Positions 44,714-57,007 of a stretch of 64,000 nt of DNA are shown here, piece after piece. Both the position numbers and the translations under genes were made by a program. The notes beneath the pieces were generated by a model that did not search any database, was not told where the DNA came from, and was given only the letters and a program-made list of their open reading frames with translations. Position 1 is the first letter of the stretch, and each line of letters begins with the position of its first letter. This stretch comes from Dryas octopetala (lineage: Eukaryota > Streptophyta > Magnoliopsida > Rosales > Rosaceae): assembly GCA_963921425.1 (NCBI GenBank), contig OY992839.1:17220910-17284909 (forward strand). Reading direction: 5' to 3'.

Positions 44714-46350
44714 TGTTAGGTCCTTAAATGTTTGCATTTTAGGCCCTCTATCTTCATGTATTTAGTACTTAGTCCCTATATTTTATGTTATTTATTTGTG
44801 TTTTTCTCTTTTGTAGGTGGAAAGCCCATAGGAATTAAATGGATGCAAATCAGCCCATTTTGAGCTTAAATGAATATTTGCTGTTTAAATGGAAGCCCAA
44901 GATCAAGAGAGGGTCCAAGAGCATGAAGAAATGAAAGCCCAACCCAAACCACATAGGAAGTGGCGTGTATGCTAAGAGAGAAGGGCTGGCCGCACCTTGC
45001 AAGGCTTTCCCTTCCTAATTGGGCTCTAAAAATCAGATTTGATATAACCTGATTTATTTCATTTTAATTCCTGATTTATTGGAGGCCCATTAGGGGAGGA
45101 AATCAGCTGCACCATGCGCAAAAGAGAGAGAGAAACCCTAGGGCCTTGCGCAAGTCACTTAAGCCCAAGAAGCCAAGCCCTAGCAGCCGCATCTTCTTTC
45201 TCCAAACCCTAGCTGGCCGCACATCCTTCCTTCCCAAAACTCTAGCTGCTGCACACCCTTATATATACATCTCTTTCTATCATTTTAGGGGTTCAGACAC
45301 TTGGAAAAAATCAGAAAATAGAGAGAGAGAGGCTGCTGGAGGCGTGAGCTCTCCTTGGGGTGTTTTCTCTTCTTCTTCTTTTCTTGGAATTGTTAGATGA
45401 TAAACATGATTTCGTGGCTGTTCTTGTTCTCTAGCATGAACTAATCACGTTTTCTAGGGCCTAGGATTCAGCCCTAGGCCAAATATTCAATGGATTGGTG
45501 ATGTAGTTGCTGTTTGTTTAATTCCATGGATTGATGATTTTGATTTCACTGTTATCATTGTTCTCTATGTGTTTTTAATCCTTGATTGATCACCTAGGGT
45601 TATTGCATCTAGAATTTAATCAATTTAGGGTGAGGACAACCAATCAGCCCCTAATACAAGTGATAAACAACTTAGGATTTAGTAATTGGCTGAATTCTAA
45701 TTGTGTGAAATCAATTTTAAATCACCTAGGGTAGACGCCATGCACTAGGGGTTTAATTGCATTTATTTTCTCATATAAGCTTAATGAATTCTGTTTGTGT
45801 GTTCCTATGTAGATGCCATGCATAGGTCACATATAGAGTACAAGAACTAGGGTAGACGCCATGCACTAGTTTGTACATTTGGGGAATCATGCATTTCATG
45901 CTATGCCATAGGTGAATATGCGAATGCATTCATCAATAGGAGGAATTAAAGGTTTCAGAAATTGCACCATGACATTGGATATGAGGTCTAGTGGTAAAGT
46001 CCTAGAGTCCTAGTATCATCTATCCATCTATTCTCACAAGATAACTTGCTGTTTTCATACTCTTTGCTAGTTGTGAATTTTAGTCTTTAAAGTTAGGTTT
46101 AAATTGCTGTTTTGAAGACATACAAACTCCCTCTCATTCGTGTGTGTGTGCGTGTGTTTCAGTTCAAGTGAGCAGCTGCCCTAGGCGTGACAACTTGGGC
46201 AGCCACTCGTGTCTTGTCTCCTTGTTTCTTTTTAGCATACGGATTATCATTTAAAGATCAATAATAGTCCTCGTGGGATCGACCTTGCTTGCCATCTATA
46301 TTATATATAGATTCGTGCACTGCGAGTATTTAAATTTAAAACGAACATCA
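44714..46350 (+). repeat. 3' LTR of element D, 1637 bp
   Basis: It starts TGTTAGG next to the PPT and ends GAACATCA before E's integrase. TATATATA at 45260-45267. A reduced form of the conserved block is at 46276-46327. Three related hairpins are at 45725-45870. Confidence 0.85.
45725..45870 (+). repeat. Three related hairpins with conserved loop in D's LTR
   Basis: CCTAG/CTAGG (45725-45749), CCTAT/ATAGG (45804-45826) and ACTAG/CTAGT (45846-45870) each enclose GTAGAYGCCATGC. Stem bases differ but pairing is kept. Confidence 0.65.
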
Positions 46351-49300
46351 AGCTCAACTGGTAAATGACAAGCTTTCCCATAAATCAGTCTAAACGGAGA
46401 CATTCCAATGGGTGTCTTGTAAGCGGTGCGATAAGCCCACAATGCATCATTAAGCTTGGTAGACCAATCCTTCCTATTGGCGAGCACCGTTCTTTCCAAA
46501 ATGAACTTAATCTCACGATTCGAAATTTCCACTTGCCCACTTGTCTGCGGATGATAGGGAGTGGCCACTTTATGCCTTATTCCATACTTCTTCATCACGG
46601 CCTCAAACAGCTTATTGCAAAAATGCGACCCCCCATCACTAATGATTGCTCTTGGGGTACCAAATCGTGCAAAGATATTGGTCTTAAGGAAATTCAAGAC
46701 CACTCGAGCATCTTTTGTCCTACAAGCGACAGCTTCCACCCACTTAGACACATAATCAACTCCCACCAGAATGTACTCGTATCCAAAAGAAGATGGAAAT
46801 GGTCCCATGAAATCTATACCTCAAACATCAAAGATTTCGACTTCCAACATGAAGTTCAGCGGCATCTGGTCGCGAGCCGAAATATTTCCCATCTTCTGAC
46901 ATCTGTCACATGTGAGATAAAACTGATGACAATCATGAAAAATAGTGGGCCAAAAGAAACCTGCTTGAAGAATCTTGTAAGCGGTCTTAGTTCCTCCACC
47001 ATGGCCTCCACATTCTTTAGAATGGCACATCTCAATGACATTCCTCTGCTCCATTTCCGGTACACATCGTCTTATCAACTGATCTGACCCATATTTGAAC
47101 AAATAAGGATCATCCCACACATACTGTCTGACATCATGCAAAAACTTCTTCCTTTGGTAGTGTGTCAGATCATTGGGCAACACTCCACTCGCTAAATAAT
47201 TCGCTATGTCAGCATACCATGGAGTAGTCAAAATGGCGAAAAGCTGCTCGTCCGGGAATGACTCTCGTAACGGTAGTGTGTCCTCTTCAGACTGATCCTC
47301 ATTGACGAGTCTACTCAAATGGTCTGCTACCACATTCTCACACCCTTTCTTATCCTTGATCTCAATATCAAATTCCTGTAGCAACAGAGTCCATCTAATC
47401 AACCTCGGCTTGGCGTCTTTCTTATTCAGCAGATACTTGAGAGCGGCATGATCCGTGTAGATGATGATCTTGGAGCCAATCAAATAACTTCTAAATTTCT
47501 CCAAGGCAAGCAACTCCTTCTCTGTAGTAGAGTAGTTCAACTGTGCATCATTCAGAGTCCTGCTTGCATAATAGATCACATGTGGCAGCTTATCAACTCT
47601 CTGACCCAAAACAGCTCCAACAGCATAGTCACTTGCATCACACATAAGCTCAAACGGCAAGTTCCAATCGGGTGGCATAATGATTGGGGCAGAAGTGAGT
47701 AGCTTCTTCAACTTGTTAAATGCAACCAAGCAATCCTCATTAAACTCGAAATTCACCTCTTTTTGCAATAAGGTGCACAAAGGCCTGGAGATCTTGGAAA
47801 AATCCTTGATGAATCTCCTATAAAACCCAGCATGGCCTAGAAAACTTCTTACTTCCTTAACACTCGATGGAGGCGGCAATCTCTGAATCACATCAATCTT
47901 GGCCTTATCAACTTGTATGCCCTCCTTTGAAATCACATGACCCAATACTATCCCTTGTTGAACCATGAAGTGACATTTCTCCCAATTAAGCACTAGATTG
48001 GCTTCTTGACATCTTTTCAGAACTAAAGACAAGTTATCCAGACATGCATCAAAAGACGAACCAAAAACAGAAAAATCATCCATAAATACCTCAATGATTC
48101 GTTCCACCATATCCGAGAAAATAGACATCATGCATCTCTGAAATGTTGCGGGCGCATTGCACAATCCGAATGGCATCCTCCTATAAGCAAATGTACCAAA
48201 TGGACATGTGAACGTTGTCTTCTCTTGATCCTCGGGCGCAATAGCAATCTGATTGTACCCACTATAACCATCCAAAAAGCAATAGTGACTATGGCCAGCC
48301 AACCTTTCCAACATCTGGTCAATAAATGGCAAAGGAAAATGATCCTTTCTTGTCGCGGTGTTCAGCTTCCGATAGTCAATACAAACACGCCAACCGGTTT
48401 GTGTCCTTTGGGGAACCAACTCATTATGCTCATTCTTCACCACAGTAATACCACTTTTCTTTGGCACCACTTGAACAGGACTAACCCACTTCGAATCACT
48501 GATAGGATAAATAATACCAACATCCAACAATTTGATTACCTCATTACGCACAACTTCCTTCAGAGTTGGATTCAGTCTTCTTTGGGCATCACGAGTAGGC
48601 TTGGATTCCTCCTCAAGTAAAATTCTGTGCATACACATTGTGGGTGAGATCCCCTTGATATCGGCTATGGTCCATCCCAATGCTAACCGATTTTCCTTCA
48701 GAATTCTCAAGAGTCTTTCTTCCTCGCTTGCACTCAAATTAGCTGCAATAATCACAGGCAAGGTCTCATTCTCTCCCAAAAATGCATATTTCAAGTGCTC
48801 CGGTAACGGTTTCAGCTCCAATTTAGGTGTTTGCTCAATAGAGGGAAGCGTCTTTTGATTCGTAGGCACTAACATTTCAAACTGGTTGAACCACTTATTT
48901 CTGAGAGGTCGGGTGCCTTCCAAACGTGTAGGAGTTGCTTCCACGTTTTCATCCAACTCACTGGTCTCTGGTGCTCCCAAAGCAGCTTCCACTGTATCTT
49001 CTGCAAGGCTAGTTTCGCACACTTCCTCAACCAATGGGTCCACACTATCAATCCTCAAGCAATCATCCTCCTCCTTTGGATACCTCATTGCACCAAAAAC
49101 ATCAAACTCAACTGTTTCACCAAGTACAGACATTGTCAACTTCCCATTACTCACATCAATCTTGGTGTTCGCTGTGGCCATGAACGGTCTTCCCAATATG
49201 ATCGGTAGCTCATTACCTCTAATTGGGGTATCCTCCATTTCAAGAATGATAAAATCAGCGGGCATGATCAAATCTGCAACCCGAACCAGCACATCTTCAA

Positions 49301-51188
49301 CCACACCTTTCGGAACCTTTACTGAACGATCTGCCAATTGAAGAGTAACACTAGTAGGTTTAAGATCTCCTATGCCCAACTGTGCGAAAACTGAATATGG
49401 CATCAAATTAATACTCGCTCCCAAATCCAGCAATGCCTTCTCAAACTTATGATCCCCAACCAAACATGGAATCCTAAAACTGCCAGGGTCCTTCAACTTG
49501 GGCGGCAACTTTCTTTGCAAAACCGCACTAACTTCTTCACTCAAACACACCTGCTCATGCTCTTTGAATTTCCTCTTGTGTGTGCACAATTCCTTCAAGA
49601 ACTTGGCATACTTAGGAATCTGCTGAATAGCATCAAGCAAAGGAATGTTGATTTCCACTTTCTTAAACATCTCCAAAACTTCCTTGGCTTGCTCATCCTT
49701 ATTCTGCTTCCATTGACGTTGAGGGAAAGGCAATGGAGCTCTTGGGATAGAGGAAGTAATCTCGGCCTTCTTGCTAGCACGCGTAGCAATGTGCTTTTCT
49801 TGCTTCTTTCTTTCCTCCTCTTCCTCATCCTTAACCTTAACTTTATCCCTCTTATACTTTTCCACTTGTTCAGGATCTAGCACCTCAACTTCATCCTTAT
49901 TGCCTGGATTATCCTCTTGAGTAGTGCCCACTTTGTTATCAATCACTTTCCCGCTTCTCAAAGTAGTGATTGCTTCGACCTTATCCTGAATTGGTGCACC
50001 CTTTACCACTTTGTCCAAGGTCAAAGTCACTTGTTCCAATTGGGCTTCCAAATTCGATATAGCTTTAGCTGTGACACTCAATTGCTCCTCAGTCTTATTC
50101 ATAAATGTCTTAGTATCATTAGACATCGAAGTTGTACTCTGGGCTAATGCAGCAATCATGTCCTCCAAATAAGTACTTCGCTGCTCAACTGGGGACTGTA
50201 CACTTGGTCTAGCTTGAACTCTTTCAACCTCGAAACATGCCTCTCCATGTGATGGCCTAGCTTCCTGATTTGCCATCAGAACCTGCATCATCTGCTTAAG
50301 CTCAGACATCTCAGCTTCCATAGCTGATTTCTTTTCCACTCTTTTCCGTCTATTCCACTGCTGTGAACTCAATGCCAATGTGTCAAAGAGTGTCCATGCT
50401 TCCTCAAAAGTCTTCTTTTTCAGTGCTCCTCCACATGTCATATCCACCATATTACGATCTTGATCCAACAGACCCTCATAAAAATACTCAATCTGCATCC
50501 ACGGGGCAAAATTATGGTGCGGACACGAAGTCAGAAGCTCTTGGTACCTTTCCCAACTCTCATGAAACACTTCGTCCTCTGATTGTGTAAACCCTAAGAT
50601 CTGCTTCCTCATGATGATAGTCTTGCTAACTGGATAGAACCTCAGAAGAAACTTAGATGCCAGTTCCTCCCATGTTCTAATTGAAGCGACCTGCAAGGAA
50701 AACAACCAATGTTTAGCTTTATCTTTAAGAGAGAATGGAAATAACCTTAACTTCCTTTGATCATCGCTCAACCCCCTCAGCTTGCCAATCTCGCTTATTG
50801 CATGAAATTCCTTGATATGCACGTAGGGATCCTCTCCTTCTAACCCATGAAATGATGGAAGAAGTTTGATTGTCCCACTTGAAAGTTCAAAATCAGCTTC
50901 CACTTGAGAGTAAACAATGCACGTAGGTTGAGCTAGAAGCGTTGGAGACGAATAATCACTCAAAGGTATTCTCATTTGAGATGCATTCGGCTGCAAGGTC
51001 TCCTCGACTTCCTCTTCTGATTTCTCCTCTTCGTATGCTTCTTCAGATTCACTTCCTTTCGGCGACACAAGAGTCGACCTTATCCTTAATGGTGTCCAAT
51101 TGAGTCTCGGTCTTCCCTTGTATGCACTCAACACCTTTTGGCCTTCTACGCGTGAAAGAGGAGTGATCTTTGAATTTGATTCTTCCAT
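46351..51188 (-). pseudogene. Gag-pol of element E, nonsense mutation and truncation
   Basis: ATG at 51188. Gag, protease (L-D-L-G-A-S), RT (F-M-D-D) and most of integrase are as in C. There are three defects. Four codons (V-I-F-A in C) are missing in RNase H after T-E-K-E-L-L-A. The tryptophan codon in F-D-V-W-G-I-D is TGA (near 46819), stopping translation just before the first catalytic Asp of integrase. The gene ends at 46350 within H-L-P-V-E-L at D's LTR. Gag and RT could still be made; integrase cannot. Confidence 0.92.
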
Positions 51189-51307
51189 TGTACCTTAGAA
51201 ACAAGAGAAATCAGCAAGAACCAAAAAAAATAAAAACAGGAAATAAAACCTAACTAAAATGACTTAACTAAAGTTAATTTAAACTAGCAATCAACACAAA
51301 TAACAAT

Positions 51308-51325
51308 TCCCCGGCAACGGCGCCA
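51308..51325 (-). other. Primer-binding site of element E, tRNA-Asp type
   Basis: Identical to that of C, on the minus strand, 6 nt from the LTR. Confidence 0.87.
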
Positions 51326-51331
51326 AAAACT

Positions 51332-53783
51332 TGTTGTATGTTTTCCTAGAGCAAATTAAATAACCTTTTCTGAGCTCTAGGTTAACTCACAAGTGCACGA
51401 ATCGCTAAGTAGCAAAGCTTACAAATACGAGGTCGATCCCACAGGGAATTGTACTAGTGTACGATTACTAACTCAATTAAATTCAATTAACCCAACTCTG
51501 ACTCACACACGCAAATGGGGGGTTTTGATTGGTTTTAAGGCTACACTAAACAAACAGAGAAATAACAAACTTTAAAATGAAAACTGAAAGATTTCGGGTA
51601 AAACAATAATAAAGAAACACTAGGGGTCAGAATCCACCACTAGCATACCATTCACTCTACTATGGATATTAACAGTCAATATATAAACATGTCAACAAAG
51701 TTCGTCTACTAAAAGGTTTGGCTAGTTACTTTTAGCAATTACTCCCCTTACTGTGCATAAACTAAGAGCTTCTTGGGCCTTCCTTAGCCAGTTAACTTGC
51801 ATGTTCCCTAGTGCTAAGCTAAGGCAGCTGTTACCCATGCAAGAGTCATTACGATCTGTGAGAGTGACAAACACATAGCGCATAGCTCCAAATTAATGTA
51901 CCCTATGTCCTCTATGATCCCTTTTCTCATGAATATTATCTTAGGATATCCACTTGTTGCCTATTGAAACTATCATCCTTTCGAGCTTATTTAGTTTCAC
52001 AACAAATATCTAGATGCATGCAACCTAAGATGATCAGTCAAAGATGCGAAACAAATAGATTCAATTTAAACAGAGATCCAAGATTTGTCAACATGTAAAT
52101 AATTAAATTATCAATAATCCATAGTGAGAGTAAATAGCATCGCTAGGGCTTCATCCTAGCCCTAGCCCATTATTCAGTTACACATAATTAAATCCATAAA
52201 TAAATAATGCATAATAAAACAATTAAAATAAGAGGAAAGGGAAGAAGAAATCAAGCCACGGATGACGAGGTGGAGGCGGCTCCACCCTTGGACGGTGTGG
52301 CTGCAAGGTGGCGTGATGGCTGCTGCTCGGCAAAGTGGTGGCAGCAAGAAGGTGGCGTGGCTAGGTGGTGGTGGCTGCAGCGTGACTTCCTCCTCCTTCT
52401 TCAGTTCAGCCCAAAAATAAAAGAACACAAAGATAGGTGGCTGTAGCAGAAAAATAAAGAGAAGAGAAGAAGGTGATGGGGGCTGCGGCAAGAGAAAAGA
52501 AAAAGATGGTGGCTGCTAGGGTTTGCTTCAGAAAAATAAAAGGAAGAGAGAAAAAGGAAGAGGGGTGAGCGGCAAGGAAGAGGGAGGCTGCTAGGGTTTC
52601 TGAAAAATTCAAGAGAAGAGAACCCTCTCCTTGAGTTATAAAGATGTATTTATAGAGGAGAGTGGGGCTGAGATTTCTCTTTCTCTTCAATGTGAGATAA
52701 GTGCATTCCTTGCACACCAAGGCTTATAATTTTCGGCCAAGCATGGGCCTTGGGCTGATTTGGGCTCTTTTTGGGCGTAACTCCTTTTTCAGCTCGCGGA
52801 ACTGCTGCGCTACCTCCACTAAAATGGTCATATCTTGAGCTAGAAAACTCGGAATCAAAATCCGTAAAATTCCCTGCGAAGCTAACATCCGTATCTTTCC
52901 AACCATATATGGCATGCTACCTGATTCGTTCTGGAGAATTACAGAATTGCTGTCGAAATTGGTGCTCTATTTTCCAGAGTTTTGACTTCTTTTTTCAGCT
53001 AGGATTCCTTGGGAGGCAAGGACAAGAAAGTGCGGCAGCAGCTAGGGTTATGAGAGCATTGGGCTTGCGGCAAGGGCTTTGGCTTTGGGCTAGCGCATGC
53101 ATGCATGCATGGCCCCTTCAGATTTCGGCATTGCATAGGCCCATGGCCCATTTGACTTGTTGACTTTGTCATAGTTGACCCTTGACCATTCACTTTGACT
53201 TCCCATTTTGTCCCTCATTTCCATTTGAATTCGAATTCATTTCTTCCCTCCATTTATTCCCATGGATGTCCACCACCTTCTAGAAGCTTCTGGAACCTTG
53301 ACTTTGTAGAGTTGACTTTGACCAACATTTCCTAGTGCAACTAGGATTTCTTGTAAATGAGGGATTCTTTATCCATTCCGACTTCCCGTAATGACCATAT
53401 TGCCCCTGGGGTCTCCTAGTGTCATTAGGACTCCTTTCCCTAGTAGGGTTAGGTTTCCTAGTTCAACCAGGATTTCCTGTTTCAATCAGGATTTCTTATT
53501 TCTGGCTCCGCAATGATGGTTCTTGACTTGATGCTCCTTAGTGTGACTAGGAATCCTCATTTGACTAGGATTTCTGCACTTTTCCTGGTTTGACCAGGAT
53601 TTCACTCGTTTTCCTAGTTTGACTAGGAAACGTCTAAAAATGGTTCTTTTGGCTCCTTTTCTCTTCTTTACTCATTTTATCCTATAAGAACAAAAACAAA
53701 CTAACAACACACAAAATATCGAGTTCTTGCACTCTGGGTTAGGGAGTTAGTATCATAAAGTAGTGTAAAATGAGCACTCAACA
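51332..53783 (-). repeat. 5' LTR of element E, 2452 bp
   Basis: Minus strand TGTTGAG...CATACAACA. TATA box 52647-52654. It carries the exchangeable module and the U3 palindrome array. It lacks part of the U3 text found in C around the CATGCATG run. Confidence 0.92.
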
Positions 53784-54292
53784 AGAAGCTTCTAGAACCT
53801 TTGACTTGTTGACTTTGACTTTTGACAACTTCTCCTTGTCCACCTAGGAATCCTTATAAACATAGAATTTCTATCTTATTTGGAATTTCATAATTACCAT
53901 TTGCCCCTCATGATTCCTATCTTCTTTAGGACACCATTTCCTACTCAAATTAGGTATCCTAGTTCAAATAGGATTTCCTACTCCAACTAGGATTTATCAT
54001 TTCTGGCTTCGGATCTACATGATTTCTTCTTATTCAAGCTTGATCTTTCCTTGTGAGACTAGGAATCCTAGTTTGACTAAGATTCAGCTTTTCCTGGTGT
54101 GACCAGGATTTCTCCAATTTTCCTAGTTTGACTAGGAAATGTCTAAAAACGGCTCTTTTGGCTCATTTTCTCTTCTTTGCTCATTTTATCTTGTAAGAAC
54201 AAAAACAAACTAACAAAACACAAAATACCGAGTTCTTGCACTCTAAGTTAGGGAGTTAGTATTATAAAACAGTGTAAAATGAGCACTCAACA
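53784..54292 (-). repeat. Diverged LTR fragment (-), U3 end
   Basis: Minus strand TGTTGAGTGCTC (54292) through a degraded palindrome array to AGAAGCTTCT at 53784, where E begins. Many substitutions mark it as old. It may be the LTR into which E inserted. Confidence 0.75.
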
Positions 54293-54791
54293 TCAAACCA
54301 AGAAAAGATCTGAAATTCTAGTCAAATGAGGATTCCTAATCACACGACGAAACATCAAGCCCAAAACCATTATTGTTGAGCCAGAAATGAGAAATCCTAA
54401 TTGGAGCAGGAATTCCTGGTTGAACTAGGAAACCTAACCCTATTAGGGAAAGGAGTCCTAATCAGACTAGGAGTCACTAGGGGCAATATGGTCAATATGA
54501 GAAGTCGAAATGGACAAGGAATCCTACATCCACAAGGAATCCTACTTGGACTAGGAAAGGTTGGTCAAAGTCAACTCATCAAGTCAAGATTCCAGAAGCT
54601 TCTAGAAGATATTGAACATCCATTGAATCAAATGGGGTGAAGAAATGAATTCGAATTCGAATCCAAGGGGAAATGAGGGGCGAAATTGTAAGTCAAAGTC
54701 AATGGTCAAGGGTCAACTTTGATATGTCATGAACTCAAATGGGCCATGGGCCTATGTGAATGCCGAAGTCTTGTGGTGGCAGCCATGCATG
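54293..54791 (+). repeat. Diverged LTR fragment (+), U3 middle
   Basis: It starts inside a palindrome unit (TCAAACCAAGAAAAG) and runs forward to GCAGCCATGCATG, where F's LTR starts. It stands head to head with 53784-54292. Confidence 0.75.
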
Positions 54792-57007
54792 TGTTCTATG
54801 TTTTCCTAGAACAAATTAAATAACCTTTTTTGAGCTCTAGGTTAACTCGCAAGTGCACGAATCGCTAAGTAGCAAAGCTTACAAATACGAGGTCGATCCC
54901 ACAGGGAATTGTACTAGTGTACGATTACTAACTCAATTAAATTCAATTAACTCAACTCTGACTCACACACGCAAATGGGGGGTTTTGATTGGTTTTTAGG
55001 GCTAAACTAAACTAATAGAAAAATAACAAACTTTAAAAAGACAACTGAAAGATTTCGGATAAAAAAATAATAAAGAACACTAGGGGTCAGAATCCACCGC
55101 TAGCATACCATTCACTTTACTATGGATATTAACAATCAATATATAAACATGTTGGCAAAGTTCATCTACTAAAAGGTTTGGCTAGTCACTTTTAGCAATT
55201 ACTCCCCTTACTGTGCATAAACCAAGAGCTTCTTGGGCCTTCCTTAGCCAGTTAACTTGCATGTTCCCTAGTTCTAAGCTAAGGCAGCTGTTACCCATGC
55301 AAGAGTCGTTACGATCTGTGAGAGTGACAAACACATAGCGCATAGCTCCAAATTAATGTACCCTATGTCCTCTATGATCTCTTTTCTCATGAATATTATC
55401 TTAGGATACCCACTTGTTGCCTATTGAAACTATCATCCTTTCGAGCTTGTTTAGTTTCACAACATAAATCTAGATGCATGCAACCTAAGGTGATCAGTCA
55501 AAGATGCAAAACAAATAGAGTCAATTTAAACAGAGATCCAAGATTTGTCAACATATAAACAATTAAATTATTGATAATCCATAGTGAAAATGATCAGCAA
55601 TTCCAGGGCTTCATCCTAGCCCTAGCCCAATATTTAACTATGCATAATTAAATCCACAAGTAAACGATGCATAATTAAAACCATGGAAATAAAAATAAAA
55701 GTGAGAGAGATCAAGCCGGGGCAGCAAGGTGGAGGTGCGGCTGCAATGGTGGTGTGCAATGGGGCTGCTCGGCCTTGGGCTCCACGGCAAGGAGGCTGGG
55801 GTGCTCGGCAAGGTGGCAGCAAGATGGTGATGGCGTGGCTGCTGGAAGTGGCTGCTGCTAGGCGGCTTCACTTGATCTTCCTTCTTCAGTTCAGCACAAA
55901 ATAAAAGAAAACACAATAGAAGGGGGCTGCTGGAGTTCGGCCACAAAAGAAAAGAAGGAAAAATAAAGAGAAGGGAGATGGTGGCTGCGGCACAAGAAAA
56001 ACATGAGAGAGGGTGGCTGCTAGGGTTTGCGGCAAGAGGAAAGGAGAGGGGCTGCTAGGGCTGCGAAAATTAAAAGAAGATAGAAGAGAACTTCAGAACC
56101 CCCTTTCTGAATTGAAGATATGTATTTATAGAGATCAGTAGGAGAGAAATCCTTGGGAGGCAAGGAGAAGAGAGGGTGCGGCAGCAGCTAGGGTTAGGAG
56201 AGGTATTGGGCTTGCGGCAAGGGCTTTAGCTTGGGCTTAAGTGACACACACCAGCCCTCTAGGGTTTTGCGCATGGCTGATAGGCTTGGGCTGGCGCATG
56301 GACTTCCTCTTGGGCTGGTGCATGCATGTATACATGGCTCCTTCAGAATTCGTCATTGTATAGGCCCATGACCCATTTGACTTGTTGACTTTTCATAGTT
56401 GACCCTTGACCATTCACTTTGACTTCCCATTTTGTCCCTCATTTCCATTTGAATTCGAATTCATTTCTTCCCTCCATTTATTCCCATGGATGTCCACCAC
56501 CTTCTAGAAGCTTCTAGAACCTTGATTTTGTAGAGTTGACTTTGACCAACATTTCCTAGTGTGACTAGGATTTCTTGTAAATGAAGGATTCCTTATCCAT
56601 TTCGACTTCTCGTAATGACCATATTGCCCCTGGGGTCTCCTAGTGTCATTAAGACTCCTTTCCCTAGTTGGGTTAGGTTTCCTAGTTCAACCAGGATTTC
56701 CTGTTCCAATCAGGATTTCTCATTTCTGGCTCTGCAATGATGGTTCTGGACTTGATGTTTCCTAGTGTGACTAGGAATCCTCATTCGACTAGGATTTCGG
56801 CCCCTTTCCTGGTTTGACCAGGATTTCTCTCGTTTTCCTAGTTTGACTAGGAAACGTCTAAAAATGGTCCTTTTGGCTTCTTTTCTCTCTTTTGCTCATT
56901 TTATCCTACAAAAACAAAAACAAACTAACAACACACAAAATATCGAGTTCTTGCACTCTGAATTAGGGAGTTAGTATCATAAAGTAGTGTAAAATGAGCA
57001 CTCAACA
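54792..57007 (-). repeat. 3' LTR of element F, 2216 bp
   Basis: Minus strand TGTTGAG (57007) to CATAGAACA (54792). It lacks the 0.26 kb module present in C and E. TATA box at 56123-56130. Confidence 0.88.

Larger units (their letters stand above)
41913..46350 (+). mobile_element. Element D: 3' half of a second Athila-like lineage
   Basis: Integrase remnant, non-coding 3' region, PPT and 3' LTR, on the plus strand. The LTR (TGTTAGGTCC...GAACATCA, 1637 bp) is unlike those of A, B or C apart from a short conserved block. D is inserted in E's integrase gene (right flank AGCTC, which continues E), and C is inserted in D. D's own 5' half is missing. Confidence 0.88.
46351..53783 (-). mobile_element. 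Element E: C-type element cut by D in integrase
   Basis: 5' LTR (53783-51332), PBS and gag-pol on the minus strand up to the integrase C-terminus, where D begins. The 3' part of E would lie beyond D but is lost together with D's 5' half. Sequence is very close to C. The right flank (AGAAG) lies in another LTR fragment of the same orientation. Confidence 0.9.
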
